NCBI GenBank assembly: GCA_934476675.1
Contig: CAKSOE010000026.1
Coordinates: 1-43,673, forward strand
Reading direction: 5' to 3'
DNA: 43,673 nt
From: an uncultured Clostridia bacterium
GTDB lineage: Bacteria > Bacillota > Clostridia > UBA1381
Below the pieces are notes generated by a model. That model made no database searches, had not been told where the DNA came from, and was given only the letters and a program-made list of their open reading frames with translations. Of the stretch, positions 24,054 to 32,191 are shown piece after piece. A program made the translations under genes and the position numbers. The stretch's first letter is position 1; every line of letters starts with the position of its first letter.

Positions 24054-25940
24054 ATGAACAGTTTTATTTTGACTTCAATAGCGGCGTTTTTCAGGTCGCT
24101 GCCCAAGCTGTTTAAAAACAGTGCGCTGTATTCGGTAATAGACCGTATATACGCGGCATTTTCAAGAGCATGGCGGTCGGGTAAAATCGTGAATACGGTT
24201 GAAAAAGAGCCGAAACGAGGTACGGTAGCATCAAGTGCGGTGCGGCGGCTGTGCCGGCTGCCGTTCACGGCGGCGGAAAAGCTTAGGGACAGGATTTATC
24301 CGGCATTGGAAAAAGCGGTTTCAAAGAGCGTCATATGCCGCACAGCAAGGCTGTATGTACAGAACTTTATGGCTTTGAATACTCGGTTTTTCGGCATCAT
24401 GCTTATTGCAATGTCTGCGGCATATCTGCCGCTGCATATGCTTTCGAGCGGCAGAATATCAAAGCTTGCTCTTGCAGCGGCGGCTGTCGGAGCAATTCTT
24501 CTGATTATGAATTACAATGCGATGAATTTTCTCAATACATCAAAGCTTGTTGACTTTATAAAGAGTGCGGCAGGATTCCGGCAGCTGGATTTTTCGTTCT
24601 TTGACGAGGAATACACCAAGGGCGGGAGACGGCTTGTCTGCGGTGCGGCGATTGGTGCGCTTACGGGTGCGGTTATGAGCGTTAAGCTTATTTACGGCGC
24701 GGCTGTGCCGTTTGCGGCATTCGGCGCGCTTTTGGTTATGATGTACCCGATAACGGGAATTTTTGCGGCGGTATTTCTTGCGCCTATCGTTCCGACAATG
24801 GTTCTTGCCGGAGTGTGTTTGTGGACGGGACTTTCCGCTGTGATAAATTCACTTTTAAGCAAGGATTTTAAATGGAAATTCACCGGACTGGGACTTAACA
24901 TATTTATATTCCTTGCCGTGCTTTTCGTTTCGTCTGTGCTGTCGTTTGCACCGTCGGGAAGTATAAAGGTATGGATTATGTACTTTGTTTTTGCCGGATT
25001 TTACTTTATTCTTACCAATACGGTAAAGACGAAGGCTCAGCTTTACAGCCTTATGAGGGTGTTCGCAATATCGGGTGCGCTTGTTGCGCTTTACGGGGTT
25101 TTGCAGTATGTGTTCGGCTGGACAACCGCCAATGCGTGGATTGACGAAACAATGTTTGAAAACGACACCATGCGTGTGTATTCAACGCTCGCAAATCCGA
25201 ACGTTCTGGGAGAATATCTGCTGCTTGCGCTGCCTATGGCGGCGGTGTTTATGCTGAGCGATAAATGCAGGCGCCTGTCAAAATGGGTATATATGGGCAT
25301 ATTCGGACTTTTGGGTCTGTGTCTTATCCTCACGCAATCGCGCGGCTGCTGGATAGGCTTTATGGCGGCGGCTGTAATTTTCGTCACATTTTATGAAGGC
25401 AGACTGTGGGGACTTCTTCCGCTTGTGCTGCTCATATTGCCGATTATTGTTCCGGACACCATAGTGGAAAGAATCTCAAGCGTTGGAAATATGGAGGATT
25501 CCTCCACATCATATAGAGTTTATATATGGTTTGCGACATTCGGAATGTTAAAGCATTACTGGCCCGGCGGCATAGGTATGGGCGAAGCGGCATTTAATCA
25601 CGTGTATCCGCTGTTCATGTATAATGCGGTAATTGCGCCTCATTCGCATAACACGTTTTTGCAGCTGCTTGTGGAGTCGGGTATCAGCGGACTTCTGGTA
25701 TTCCTCGTAATGCAGATTGTATTTTTAAAGAATATGCACTCAGTATACAGAGCAGATGATAAAAAGCGCCGCGACAGCATAGCCGCGCTTGCTATGGGCT
25801 GCGGAGTTATAGGCTTTCTGATACAGAGCCTGTTTGACTATACTTTCTACAATTACAGAGTAATGGCGATATTCTTCATGGTACTTGCCATGGGAACGGC
25901 GCTTAAAAGCATAAAATTCGGAGAGGAGGAAGCATATTGA
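24054..25940 (+). CDS. O-antigen ligase/polymerase family membrane protein
   Basis: This large membrane protein (628 residues) belongs to the Wzy/WaaL type, which joins or polymerises undecaprenyl-linked sugar chains at the outer face of the membrane. A basic soluble N-terminus of about 100 residues precedes the helices. The Wzy_C region (about 400-540) has ILTQSRGCWIGFM, then the loop GGIGMGEAAFNHVYP and PHSHNTFLQLLVESGISGLL, with the conserved His of this family. AAAGGAA precedes the ATG. It ends in a 3-base overlap with the next gene (TTGA). Its position after murJ and pyruvyltransferase genes suggests it makes a pyruvylated wall polysaccharide. Confidence 0.85.
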   Translation: MNSFILTSIAAFFRSLPKLFKNSALYSVIDRIYAAFSRAWRSGKIVNTVEKEPKRGTVASSAVRRLCRLPFTAAEKLRDRIYPALEKAVSKSVICRTARLYVQNFMALNTRFFGIMLIAMSAAYLPLHMLSSGRISKLALAAAAVGAILLIMNYNAMNFLNTSKLVDFIKSAAGFRQLDFSFFDEEYTKGGRRLVCGAAIGALTGAVMSVKLIYGAAVPFAAFGALLVMMYPITGIFAAVFLAPIVPTMVLAGVCLWTGLSAVINSLLSKDFKWKFTGLGLNIFIFLAVLFVSSVLSFAPSGSIKVWIMYFVFAGFYFILTNTVKTKAQLYSLMRVFAISGALVALYGVLQYVFGWTTANAWIDETMFENDTMRVYSTLANPNVLGEYLLLALPMAAVFMLSDKCRRLSKWVYMGIFGLLGLCLILTQSRGCWIGFMAAAVIFVTFYEGRLWGLLPLVLLILPIIVPDTIVERISSVGNMEDSSTSYRVYIWFATFGMLKHYWPGGIGMGEAAFNHVYPLFMYNAVIAPHSHNTFLQLLVESGISGLLVFLVMQIVFLKNMHSVYRADDKKRRDSIAALAMGCGVIGFLIQSLFDYTFYNYRVMAIFFMVLAMGTALKSIKFGEEEAY

Positions 25941-27079
25941 AAATAAAGGTTATTGAGGTTTCCTCCGATACCAACATTGGCGGAGCCGGAAAATGCCTGC
26001 TCACGCTTTTGGAAAATTTCGACTACGATAAATTTGAAGTTAAGGTGATTTTGCCGGAAAACAGCCTTTTAAAGCCGCATATTGATAAAATGGGCATTGA
26101 GGTCATAGAGGTCTGCGGCATAGCGGACAAATCGCTCGATATGTCAGCGGTGGGTGCGCTTAAAAGAATTTTTAAGCGTGAAAAACCGGATATTGTTCAT
26201 ACTCATGCAAGTATGTCGGCAAGGATTGCCGCAAAGCTTGCCGGAGCAAAAATAGTGTACACGCGTCACAGCGTTTTTCCGCCGCCGGCGAAAATTTCGC
26301 ACGGCATAGGCAAAAAAATAAACGGTTTCGTTAACAATTTTCTTTCCGACGGCATAATAGCCGTTGCCGAGGCGGCAAAGGAAAATCTGACCGATACGGG
26401 AGTTGACGCAAAGAAAATAACAGTTATATTGAACGGCGTCGAGGGACTTAAAGACGCCGATGAAGCAGAAAAAACACAGCTTCGCAAGCGTTTCGGAGTT
26501 AATGAGGGCGAAAAAGCCGTTTCGATTGTCGCAAGACTTGAAGATATAAAGGGTCATAAATATTTTGTCGAAGCGGCGGATGAGATTTTAAAAAGCGGTA
26601 TAAACGCAAAATTCTTTATTGCCGGAACAGGCTCTTACGAAAACGAAATAAAGGCGCAGATTGAGCGTCTCGGGCTTGAAGATAAGGTTATTATGACGGG
26701 ATTTATAAGCGACGTTGACAAACTTATGAGCATAACGGACGTGCAGGCGAACGCCTCCTACGGAACGGAGGCAACGAGCCTTGCGCTTTTGGAGGGAATG
26801 AGCATCGGCATACCGGCTGTTGTTTCGGATTTCGGCGGAAATCCGGGCGTTATAAAGGACGGGGTTAACGGGTTTGTTGTTCCCAAGAAAAATTCGGAGC
26901 AGCTTGCCGCTGCGCTGAAAAAGCTGTTGAACGATGATGTGCTTTATAAAAAGCTGTCTGACGGTTCGAGGGAGATTTTTAAGGAAACCTTCACCGCAGC
27001 GGCAATGACGCGGAACACTGAAAACTTATATACGTCAGTTTTAAACGGAAAGGAAGTATACGGTTATGGAAAAAGTTAA
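25937..27079 (+). CDS. Glycosyltransferase family 4 protein
   Basis: A GT-B fold enzyme of 380 residues, acting in the cytoplasm on lipid-linked sugars. The N-terminal acceptor domain begins VIEVSSDTNIGGAGKCLLTL and has DIVHTHASMSARIAAKLAG. The C-terminal nucleotide-sugar domain has VSIVARLEDIKGHKYFVEAA and the EX7E-type segment EATSLALLEGMSIGIPAVVS. The TTG start at 25937 overlaps the previous stop and has GGAGG at 25925-25929. Its end overlaps the next gene by 14 bp, so the genes are tightly coupled. The donor and acceptor sugars are unknown. Confidence 0.9.
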   Translation: MKIKVIEVSSDTNIGGAGKCLLTLLENFDYDKFEVKVILPENSLLKPHIDKMGIEVIEVCGIADKSLDMSAVGALKRIFKREKPDIVHTHASMSARIAAKLAGAKIVYTRHSVFPPPAKISHGIGKKINGFVNNFLSDGIIAVAEAAKENLTDTGVDAKKITVILNGVEGLKDADEAEKTQLRKRFGVNEGEKAVSIVARLEDIKGHKYFVEAADEILKSGINAKFFIAGTGSYENEIKAQIERLGLEDKVIMTGFISDVDKLMSITDVQANASYGTEATSLALLEGMSIGIPAVVSDFGGNPGVIKDGVNGFVVPKKNSEQLAAALKKLLNDDVLYKKLSDGSREIFKETFTAAAMTRNTENLYTSVLNGKEVYGYGKS

Positions 27080-27524
27080 GGCAAAATGGACATGGATAGA
27101 TACGGTTATTGTGCTTGTTGCTGCGGCTGTACTTGCTGCCGGAGCATATGTGTTAAAGCCGTCGGGCATCAGTGAAAAGAAAAAAGTAACGTTCACCGTA
27201 ATGATTGCCGAAAAGGACGAAGAAGTCGCAGCGGCAATGAATGAGGGCGATAAGGTTATATTAAGCCTTACAGAGCGCGACAGCGGAACTGTTACGGCAG
27301 TAAAGGCAGAACCGTCAAAAAGACTGACATATAACAGTATCGACGGCAGCTATGATTATATTAACGTTGAGAACAAAGAAGATATTTACGTAACAATCGA
27401 GGCTGACTGCAATATCACCGATACCGCCGCTATGACGGGTTCAACGGATATTAAGGTAGGCAAGCAAATTCCGGTAAGAGGGAAGGGCTATGCCGCTAAC
27501 GGATATATAATCAGTATGGACTAA
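27066..27524 (+). CDS. DUF4330-like membrane-anchored protein (first copy)
   Basis: A 152-residue protein with one N-terminal membrane segment (about 8-30, WIDTVIVLVAAAVLAAGAYV) and an outer beta-rich domain. It resembles the DUF4330 family, whose members have the pattern KWTxIDxxxVLL followed by a small extracellular domain. The next gene encodes a relative with the same plan: both have a VTxVKxEPxK segment and end in a G-x-I-M-like strand. The role is unknown; the operon points to surface polysaccharide assembly or its co-polymerase. AAGGAAG lies about 8 bp before the ATG. Confidence 0.75.
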   Translation: MEKVKAKWTWIDTVIVLVAAAVLAAGAYVLKPSGISEKKKVTFTVMIAEKDEEVAAAMNEGDKVILSLTERDSGTVTAVKAEPSKRLTYNSIDGSYDYINVENKEDIYVTIEADCNITDTAAMTGSTDIKVGKQIPVRGKGYAANGYIISMD

Positions 27525-27539
27525 TGGAGGATTAAGATT

Positions 27540-28025
27540 ATGGATAAAAACGGCAAAATCGGCGGAAAGCTGAATATAATAGACCTTGCGGCAATTCTTC
27601 TGGTTATAGCGCTTGCTGCCGGAATAGGCGTAAGATACGGCAGCAGAATAACTGCGTCCGTAAAGTCGCACGAAACATTCAGATACGTTATGAAAGTAAG
27701 CTCCGTAAGAGAATATACGGCGGACGCATTGCAGAAAAAAGGAAATCTGACAGATAAGAAATCAACAAAGGTTTTGGGCCGAGTTACCGATGTAAAGGTT
27801 GAACCGACAAAGGACATGGTAACTACCGCAAACGGAAAGATAGTCGAAGCGGACGTTCCCGAAAGATATACCTGTTATGTAACAATCGAAGCAGACGGAA
27901 AGGAATCCGAGGAGGGATATATTCTTGACGATTCGACCGAACTTTCGGTAGGACGTTACATTGATTTATATACGCAGTATTGCAGCACATCGGGCGAGAT
28001 TATGGAAGTTGAAGTAGTTAAATAG
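27540..28025 (+). CDS. DUF4330-like membrane-anchored protein (second copy)
   Basis: A 161-residue paralogue of the preceding gene. It has the DUF4330-type start GKLNIIDLAAILLVIALAAG as a single membrane segment, then an outer domain with VTDVKVEPTKDMV and YTCYVTIEADGKE, matching VTAVKAEPSKRL and DIYVTIEADCN in the first copy. GGAGG lies 9 bp before the ATG. It is the last gene of the operon, followed by a strong terminator. The presence of two diverged copies in series suggests a heteromeric pair; that is inference. Confidence 0.8.
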   Translation: MDKNGKIGGKLNIIDLAAILLVIALAAGIGVRYGSRITASVKSHETFRYVMKVSSVREYTADALQKKGNLTDKKSTKVLGRVTDVKVEPTKDMVTTANGKIVEADVPERYTCYVTIEADGKESEEGYILDDSTELSVGRYIDLYTQYCSTSGEIMEVEVVK

Positions 28026-28028
28026 CAT

Positions 28029-28065
28029 TAAAGGGGCTGTGACTTTTTGAACAGCCCCTTTATTC
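28029..28065. terminator. Terminator between the polysaccharide operon and coaBC
   Basis: A 12-bp perfect stem (28029-28040 with 28051-28062; core GGGGCTGT/ACAGCCCC) has a 10-base T-rich loop and starts 3 bp after the operon stop. It also lies just beyond the converging coaBC stop. Confidence 0.85.
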
Positions 28066-28073
28066 CTGTTTTT

Positions 28074-29270
28074 TCAGCCGCTGAGCATATCCTTTGCAAA
28101 GTCAAGTATACGGTGTGCGGCGGCGTCCTTGGACATTTTTTCAAGCGGATAAATTCCGTCCTTTGTGATAACCGTTATGACATTTGTGTCCGTGCCAAAG
28201 CCCGCACCCTCGGTTTTAAGGCTGTTTGCCGCAATCATATCGGCGTTTTTGGATTCAAGCTTTTTTCTCGAATTTTCTATCAGATTTTCCGTTTCCATAG
28301 AAAATCCGCATAATATCTGTTTCTGTCTTTTTTGTTCGCCGAGAGCCTTTAATATATCCTTTGTCCTCTCAAGCTCAAGAGAAGCGGCAGCATCTGATTT
28401 TTTAATTTTTTCTTTTGCCGTGCTGACGGGTCGGTAGTCCGCAACCGCCGCGGCTTTTATGATAATATCGGCATTCTTTGCCTCACGCATGACCGCATTA
28501 TACATATCCTCGGCGCTCTCAACGTCAACAGTATTCACAAACGGAACCTTTTTCAGGCTTGTTTTTCCGCTTATGAGCGTTACGTCCGCGCCGCGCAGCA
28601 TTGCCGCCCTTGCAGCGGCATAACCCATTTTGCCGGTGGAACGGTTCGTGATATACCTCACAGGGTCTATTGCCTCATGAGTTGCGCCCGCAGTTACGAG
28701 AACCTTTTTCCCCGATAAATCCTTTTCAAATTCAATTTCCTTTAAAATATATTCGAGCAGCACACCGCATTCCGGCATTCTGCCGTCGCCCATGTCACCG
28801 TTTGCAAGCATACCGTGTTCCGGTTCGATTATTTCATACCCATAACCGGAAAGCTTTTTTATATTATCGCGCACAATCGGGTTATGCAGCATATTGTGGT
28901 TCATTGCCGGAGCAATCAGCTTTTTGCACGTGCATGCCATAACCGTGGTTGTGAGCATATCATCGGCGATACCGTTTGCGATTTTGCCTATTACATTTGC
29001 GGTTGCCGGAGCAATCAGAATAATATCCGCCCTTTTCGCTATCGCTATGTGTTCAACACTATATTGAAAATTCCTGTCAAACGTATCGACAAGACACTTG
29101 TTTTTTGTCAGAGTTTCAAAGGTGTACGGCGTTATAAAATTGGCTGCGTTCTGCGTCATTATAACCTGTACGTCCGCGCCGAGCTTAATCAGTGCACGCG
29201 CAAGATTCGGAATTTTATATGCGGCAATTCCGCCGCTCACTCCTATAACAACTGTTTTATTTTTCAGCAT
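28074..29270 (-). CDS. coaBC: Bifunctional phosphopantothenoylcysteine decarboxylase / phosphopantothenate-cysteine ligase
   Basis: CoaBC carries out two steps of coenzyme A synthesis: joining cysteine to 4'-phosphopantothenate and decarboxylating the product. The N-terminal flavoprotein CoaC domain (about 1-180) has GVSGGIAAYK, the catalytic His74 in SVEHIAIAKRAD, the PAMNHNM motif and Cys168 in GDGRMPECG. The C-terminal CoaB domain (about 185-398) begins KVLVTAGATHEAIDPVRYI and has NRSTGKMG and ADIIIKAAAVADYRP. The length, 398 residues, is typical. AGGTGA lies 7 bp before the ATG. It is monocistronic as far as can be seen. CoA supply also provides the phosphopantetheine arm for the carrier protein at 35290. 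Confidence 0.95.
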   Translation of the reverse strand: MLKNKTVVIGVSGGIAAYKIPNLARALIKLGADVQVIMTQNAANFITPYTFETLTKNKCLVDTFDRNFQYSVEHIAIAKRADIILIAPATANVIGKIANGIADDMLTTTVMACTCKKLIAPAMNHNMLHNPIVRDNIKKLSGYGYEIIEPEHGMLANGDMGDGRMPECGVLLEYILKEIEFEKDLSGKKVLVTAGATHEAIDPVRYITNRSTGKMGYAAARAAMLRGADVTLISGKTSLKKVPFVNTVDVESAEDMYNAVMREAKNADIIIKAAAVADYRPVSTAKEKIKKSDAAASLELERTKDILKALGEQKRQKQILCGFSMETENLIENSRKKLESKNADMIAANSLKTEGAGFGTDTNVITVITKDGIYPLEKMSKDAAAHRILDFAKDMLSG

Positions 29271-29335
29271 AAAATCACCTCAAATAAAGTATATCACATT
29301 TTTGCCGAAAACGGAAGATATTTTTAAAATTTTAC

Positions 29336-29364
29336 ATAAAAAAAGAGAGGACATACTCCTCTCT
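29336..29364 (-). terminator. Terminator of the AbrB-type gene
   Basis: A 7-bp stem AGAGAGG/CCTCTCT (29344-29350 with 29358-29364) with a 7-base loop is followed on the minus strand by seven Ts. It lies about 18 bp after the stop at 29382. Confidence 0.8.
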
Positions 29365-29381
29365 GAAAAAAACACTTACAA

Positions 29382-29774
29382 TTATTTTTTTAATAATTTT
29401 GCAATCTCAGCCACACATGACTGACAAATCTTCTTTTCCATAAATGTCTCCAAAGCATCCGTTTTGCCGCAGAAAGCACAGAACGGCTCATAACGCTTTA
29501 AAAGAATTGAATCTTCATTTGTGTAAATGTCAATCTCATCATTAAAGTTAAGATTAAACTTTCTTCTGATTTCGATAGGGATAACAATTCTTCCCATTTC
29601 ATCGATTTTGCGCGACATACCCACAGAATCGTGTTTTCTGAGAATGATATTATTATTTTCAATATAAATATCAATCGAATCGTTGCAATTCATATCGAAA
29701 CATCTTCTGATCTCGATAGGGATAACAATTCTTCCCATTTCATCAATTTTACGTGACATACCTGTTGCTCTCAC
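29382..29774 (-). CDS. AbrB/SpoVT-family regulator with two tandem DNA-binding domains
   Basis: This is a transition-state type transcription regulator. Clostridial AbrB proteins usually have one swapped-hairpin domain of about 50 residues and a short tail with two Cys pairs. Here the domain occurs twice: MSRKIDEMGRIVIPIEIRR appears identically at about residues 6 and 53 of a 130-residue protein, one 47-residue unit apart. The remainder of each copy has diverged. The tail keeps CAFC and CQSC, a likely zinc site. I use GTG 29774 (VRATGMSRKIDEMGR matches the family start) with AGGGGAG 7 bp upstream; the longer frame starts before that site. A perfect promoter lies upstream. It is not MraZ, which lacks these sequences. 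holB next door fits the holB-abrB neighbourhood of Firmicutes. Confidence 0.9.
   Translation of the reverse strand: MRATGMSRKIDEMGRIVIPIEIRRCFDMNCNDSIDIYIENNNIILRKHDSVGMSRKIDEMGRIVIPIEIRRKFNLNFNDEIDIYTNEDSILLKRYEPFCAFCGKTDALETFMEKKICQSCVAEIAKLLKK
29563..29762 (-). repeat. Internal DNA duplication in the AbrB-type gene
   Basis: Segments 29563-29621 and 29704-29762, 141 bp apart, are almost identical over about 59 bp, differing at four or five positions. They encode the same 19 residues. The high DNA identity suggests a recent duplication or ongoing gene conversion. Confidence 0.85.
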
Positions 29775-29818
29775 GATTAATCTCCCCTCTCTTTGGTGAA
29801 CCTCAACCATTATTATAT

Positions 29819-29847
29819 ATTATAGCATTTGGTTTAAATATTGTCAA
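29819..29847 (-). promoter_or_regulatory. Promoter of the AbrB-type gene
   Basis: On the minus strand a perfect TTGACA (29842-29847) and TATAAT (29819-29824) are separated by 17 bp, about 45 bp before the GTG start. Confidence 0.85.
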
Positions 29848-29907
29848 TATATAAATTGAAAATAATTGTAAAAAAATTGTGAACAAGCTAAAAAAACGAA
29901 GAAAAAC

Positions 29908-30897
29908 CTATATTTTTGTCGATAAAGCACATCTTAAAACGGCGGCGCTCTGCTTTACGGATCGGCTTAACATATCCTTTGTCTTTAAAATTTCATTCAC
30001 TGCCTTTATTACAAGGCGTTCGTCCGTACGTGCTGCGATGCGGCGCAGTGCGTCCGATTTATCGGAATTTATCGTATTTGAGAAATTGCCGCACTGCATC
30101 ACGGCTATATCCCTAAGATACGAAACCCAGAAATCGAAAATCATATCCGTATTTTCGCCATTTTGCGAAAAAAGCTCCTGCACGGCGAAAGCGTCGGAGG
30201 TTTTGTCCGATAAAAGCAGCGGCAGCGCTTCAAGCGACTTTGCTCTTAACTCCTCAAAATCCTCGTTACCGATAACGGCGTCTGCCTCCCCCGGCGCTCC
30301 GGCGCAGTATTTTACGAGAAAATCTATTCTGTATTCCTCGCCGGGATATTTTTCGGTTATATATTTTTTTACGGCATCGTCCGATACCGGCGGAAAATGT
30401 ATCAATACGGCACGTGAAAGCACCGTCTGCAAAAGCGACTCGGCGCTTTGCGCTATTATGATAAACACAGCGTATTCGGGCGGTTCTTCGAGCGTTTTTA
30501 AAAACGCATTCTGTGCCTCTGCCGTCATAAGGTCGCCTTCGTCTATGATATAGACCTTTCTGGGCGAATTGAACGGGCGTATCTGCGCGTCCTTAACGGC
30601 GCTGCGTATCGGCTCTATGCCGAGTGTTTTTTTTAGCTTTCCGTTTTCCTTTTCTCTCACGATGTGCATAATGTCGGGGTTTGTTCCTGCTTTTGTTTCA
30701 ATGCACGAGCGGCAGCTGCCGCAGGGCGAAACGCTCTGATTATCGCACGTAAGCGCCGCGCTGAACAAGTCTGCGCAGCTGTGTGTGAAAAGTCCCGTCT
30801 GACCCTCGAATATATAAGCGTGCGAGGACGTACCGTTATGTACGCTTTCTATAAGCGTATTCATTATTCTGTCGTGAAAAGTTAGATATCCGTACAT
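29908..30897 (-). CDS. holB: DNA polymerase III subunit delta' (HolB-like)
   Basis: This is the clamp-loader subunit delta', 329 residues. The AAA+ domain has the family start (FHDRIMNTLIESVHNGTSSHAYIFEG), a zinc module with four Cys (CDNQ..CGSCRSC), KVYIIDEGDLMTAEAQNAFLKTLEEPP and the sensor/finger region LQTVLSRAVLIHF. The Walker A loop is degenerate (GQTGLFTHS lacks GKT), which is tolerated because delta' need not hydrolyse ATP; the usual SRC motif reads SRA here. ATG 30897 has AAGGA upstream. The minus-strand order holB then abrB follows that of other Firmicutes, though genes usually between them are absent. Confidence 0.88.
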   Translation of the reverse strand: MYGYLTFHDRIMNTLIESVHNGTSSHAYIFEGQTGLFTHSCADLFSAALTCDNQSVSPCGSCRSCIETKAGTNPDIMHIVREKENGKLKKTLGIEPIRSAVKDAQIRPFNSPRKVYIIDEGDLMTAEAQNAFLKTLEEPPEYAVFIIIAQSAESLLQTVLSRAVLIHFPPVSDDAVKKYITEKYPGEEYRIDFLVKYCAGAPGEADAVIGNEDFEELRAKSLEALPLLLSDKTSDAFAVQELFSQNGENTDMIFDFWVSYLRDIAVMQCGNFSNTINSDKSDALRRIAARTDERLVIKAVNEILKTKDMLSRSVKQSAAVLRCALSTKI

Positions 30898-30928
30898 GAC
30901 ATTTTTCCTTTATATATTTCTTTTACAT

Positions 30929-30957
30929 ATTATATCATACTTTTTCATAAATTTAAA
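30929..30957 (-). promoter_or_regulatory. Probable holB promoter
   Basis: On the minus strand TTTAAA (30952-30957) and a perfect TATAAT (30929-30934) are 17 bp apart, about 30 bp before the start codon. Confidence 0.5.
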
Positions 30958-30994
30958 GAGTAAATTCAAATTATTTTCGGAAAGGGGCGGTTAA

Positions 30995-31558
30995 ATGGAT
31001 TATATATGGTGCGCAATGATTCTCGTTTCGTTTGCGGCGGCGGCGGTAAACGGGCGCATGGAGGAAACTGCGGCGGCGGTGTTTGAGGGCGCGGCATCGT
31101 CCGTAACGGTTTTGCTGTCTTTTGCCGGAGCGATGTGCTTCTGGACGGGAATTTTGAAAATTGCCGAAAAATCAGGCGCGTCGGGAAAGCTTGAAAAGCT
31201 TTTGTTGCCGCTGATAAAAAAGCTTTTTCCCTCTGCCGGCGAAAAGGCGCGCGGATATATTGCGATGAATTTGTCCGCAAACATTCTCGGAATGGGTAAT
31301 GCCGCAACGCCGATGGGTATAAAGGCGATGGAATGTCTTGATGAGGAAAACAACAAAAGCAAAACCGCCTCGGCGGCGATGTGTATGCTTGTTGCGCTTA
31401 ATACGACATCGTTTCAGCTGATTCCGTCAACGGTTATTTCTCTGCGAACCGCCGCAGGTTCGGCAAATCCGGCGGCGGTTATAGTCCCGATATGGATTGC
31501 GTCGCTTACTGCCGTGACGCTGACGGCGGTTATAACAAAGGCGGTGTGCCGCCGATGA
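30995..31558 (+). CDS. spmA: Spore maturation protein A
   Basis: SpmA is an integral membrane protein (187 residues) of the nucleoside-recognition/Gate superfamily, needed with SpmB for proper spore core dehydration in Bacillus and Clostridium. It has the family pattern: the starting WCAMILVSFAAAAVNGRMEE, then GLILGLMG-like segments here seen as NLSANILGMGNAATPMGIKA, and LVALNTTSFQLIPSTVISLR. AAAGGGG lies before the ATG. It overlaps spmB by ATGA. Its presence argues for a spore-forming organism or recent descendant. Confidence 0.93.
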   Translation: MDYIWCAMILVSFAAAAVNGRMEETAAAVFEGAASSVTVLLSFAGAMCFWTGILKIAEKSGASGKLEKLLLPLIKKLFPSAGEKARGYIAMNLSANILGMGNAATPMGIKAMECLDEENNKSKTASAAMCMLVALNTTSFQLIPSTVISLRTAAGSANPAAVIVPIWIASLTAVTLTAVITKAVCRR

Positions 31559-32070
31559 AATACGTGCTGCCGTCCATTATAACACTTGTAATAATTTTTG
31601 CCATAAAAACTCATACAGCCGCCTATGAAGCCTTCACCGACGGCGCGGCGGACGGAATGAAAATTGCGGCACGGATTTTCCCCTCCCTGCTTGCAGTAGT
31701 TACGGCGGCTCAGATGCTGCGTGCGTCCGGTGCGGTGGATATGATAACCGGTGCGCTGTCTCCGCTGACAAGCTTTTTCAATATCCCCGGCGAGGTTGTG
31801 CCGCTTATTCTTATCCGCCCCGTTTCGGGGAGCGGTTCGCTGGGGATTTTGTCGGATATTTTAAACAGCTGCGGTGCGGACAGCGCTGCCGGAAAGCTTG
31901 CGTCGGTGATAATGGGTTCGACCGAAACCACGTTTTACTGCTTGTGTATATATTTTTCTAAAACAAGCGTGACCGATACGAAAAAAGTGATTTTGTGTGC
32001 GGTTATAGGCGATCTGATAAGCCTTGCGGCAGGTACGGCAGCAGTTAATTCAGGGATTTTCGGGCTTTAA
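31555..32070 (+). CDS. spmB: Spore maturation protein B
   Basis: SpmB is the 171-residue partner of SpmA with the same Gate-type membrane fold. Family marks are DGAADGMKIAARIFPSLLAV, the central LILIRPVSGSGSLGILSDIL and MGSTETTFYCLCIYF, in which the STETTFY motif is typical of SpmB. ATG 31555 overlaps the spmA stop as ATGA, so the two are translated together; the longer in-frame start lies well inside spmA. No terminator hairpin is obvious in the 40 bp before the next promoter. Confidence 0.94.
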   Translation: MKYVLPSIITLVIIFAIKTHTAAYEAFTDGAADGMKIAARIFPSLLAVVTAAQMLRASGAVDMITGALSPLTSFFNIPGEVVPLILIRPVSGSGSLGILSDILNSCGADSAAGKLASVIMGSTETTFYCLCIYFSKTSVTDTKKVILCAVIGDLISLAAGTAAVNSGIFGL

Positions 32071-32112
32071 TTTTACGAATATTGCACCAAAGTAACGGTT
32101 GCTTTACAAAGG

Positions 32113-32141
32113 TTGACACTTTGACGGCATGGTGTTATAAT
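32113..32141 (+). promoter_or_regulatory. Promoter of the dlt-like acylation locus
   Basis: A perfect TTGACA (32113-32118) and TATAAT (32136-32141) are exactly 17 bp apart, about 50 bp before the first ligase gene. This should be a strong housekeeping promoter. No other promoter is evident up to the end of the locus. Confidence 0.85.
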
Positions 32142-32191
32142 GACAATGTATAATTATATGCTTTTGCATATCAGATTTGAGGAGATTATTA

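Noticed and set aside
29382..29774. MraZ, because of the two AbrB-type domains
   Set aside because: The sequence is of the AbrB/SpoVT type with a CxxC tail, lacks the MraZ start, and no mraW or division genes are adjacent.
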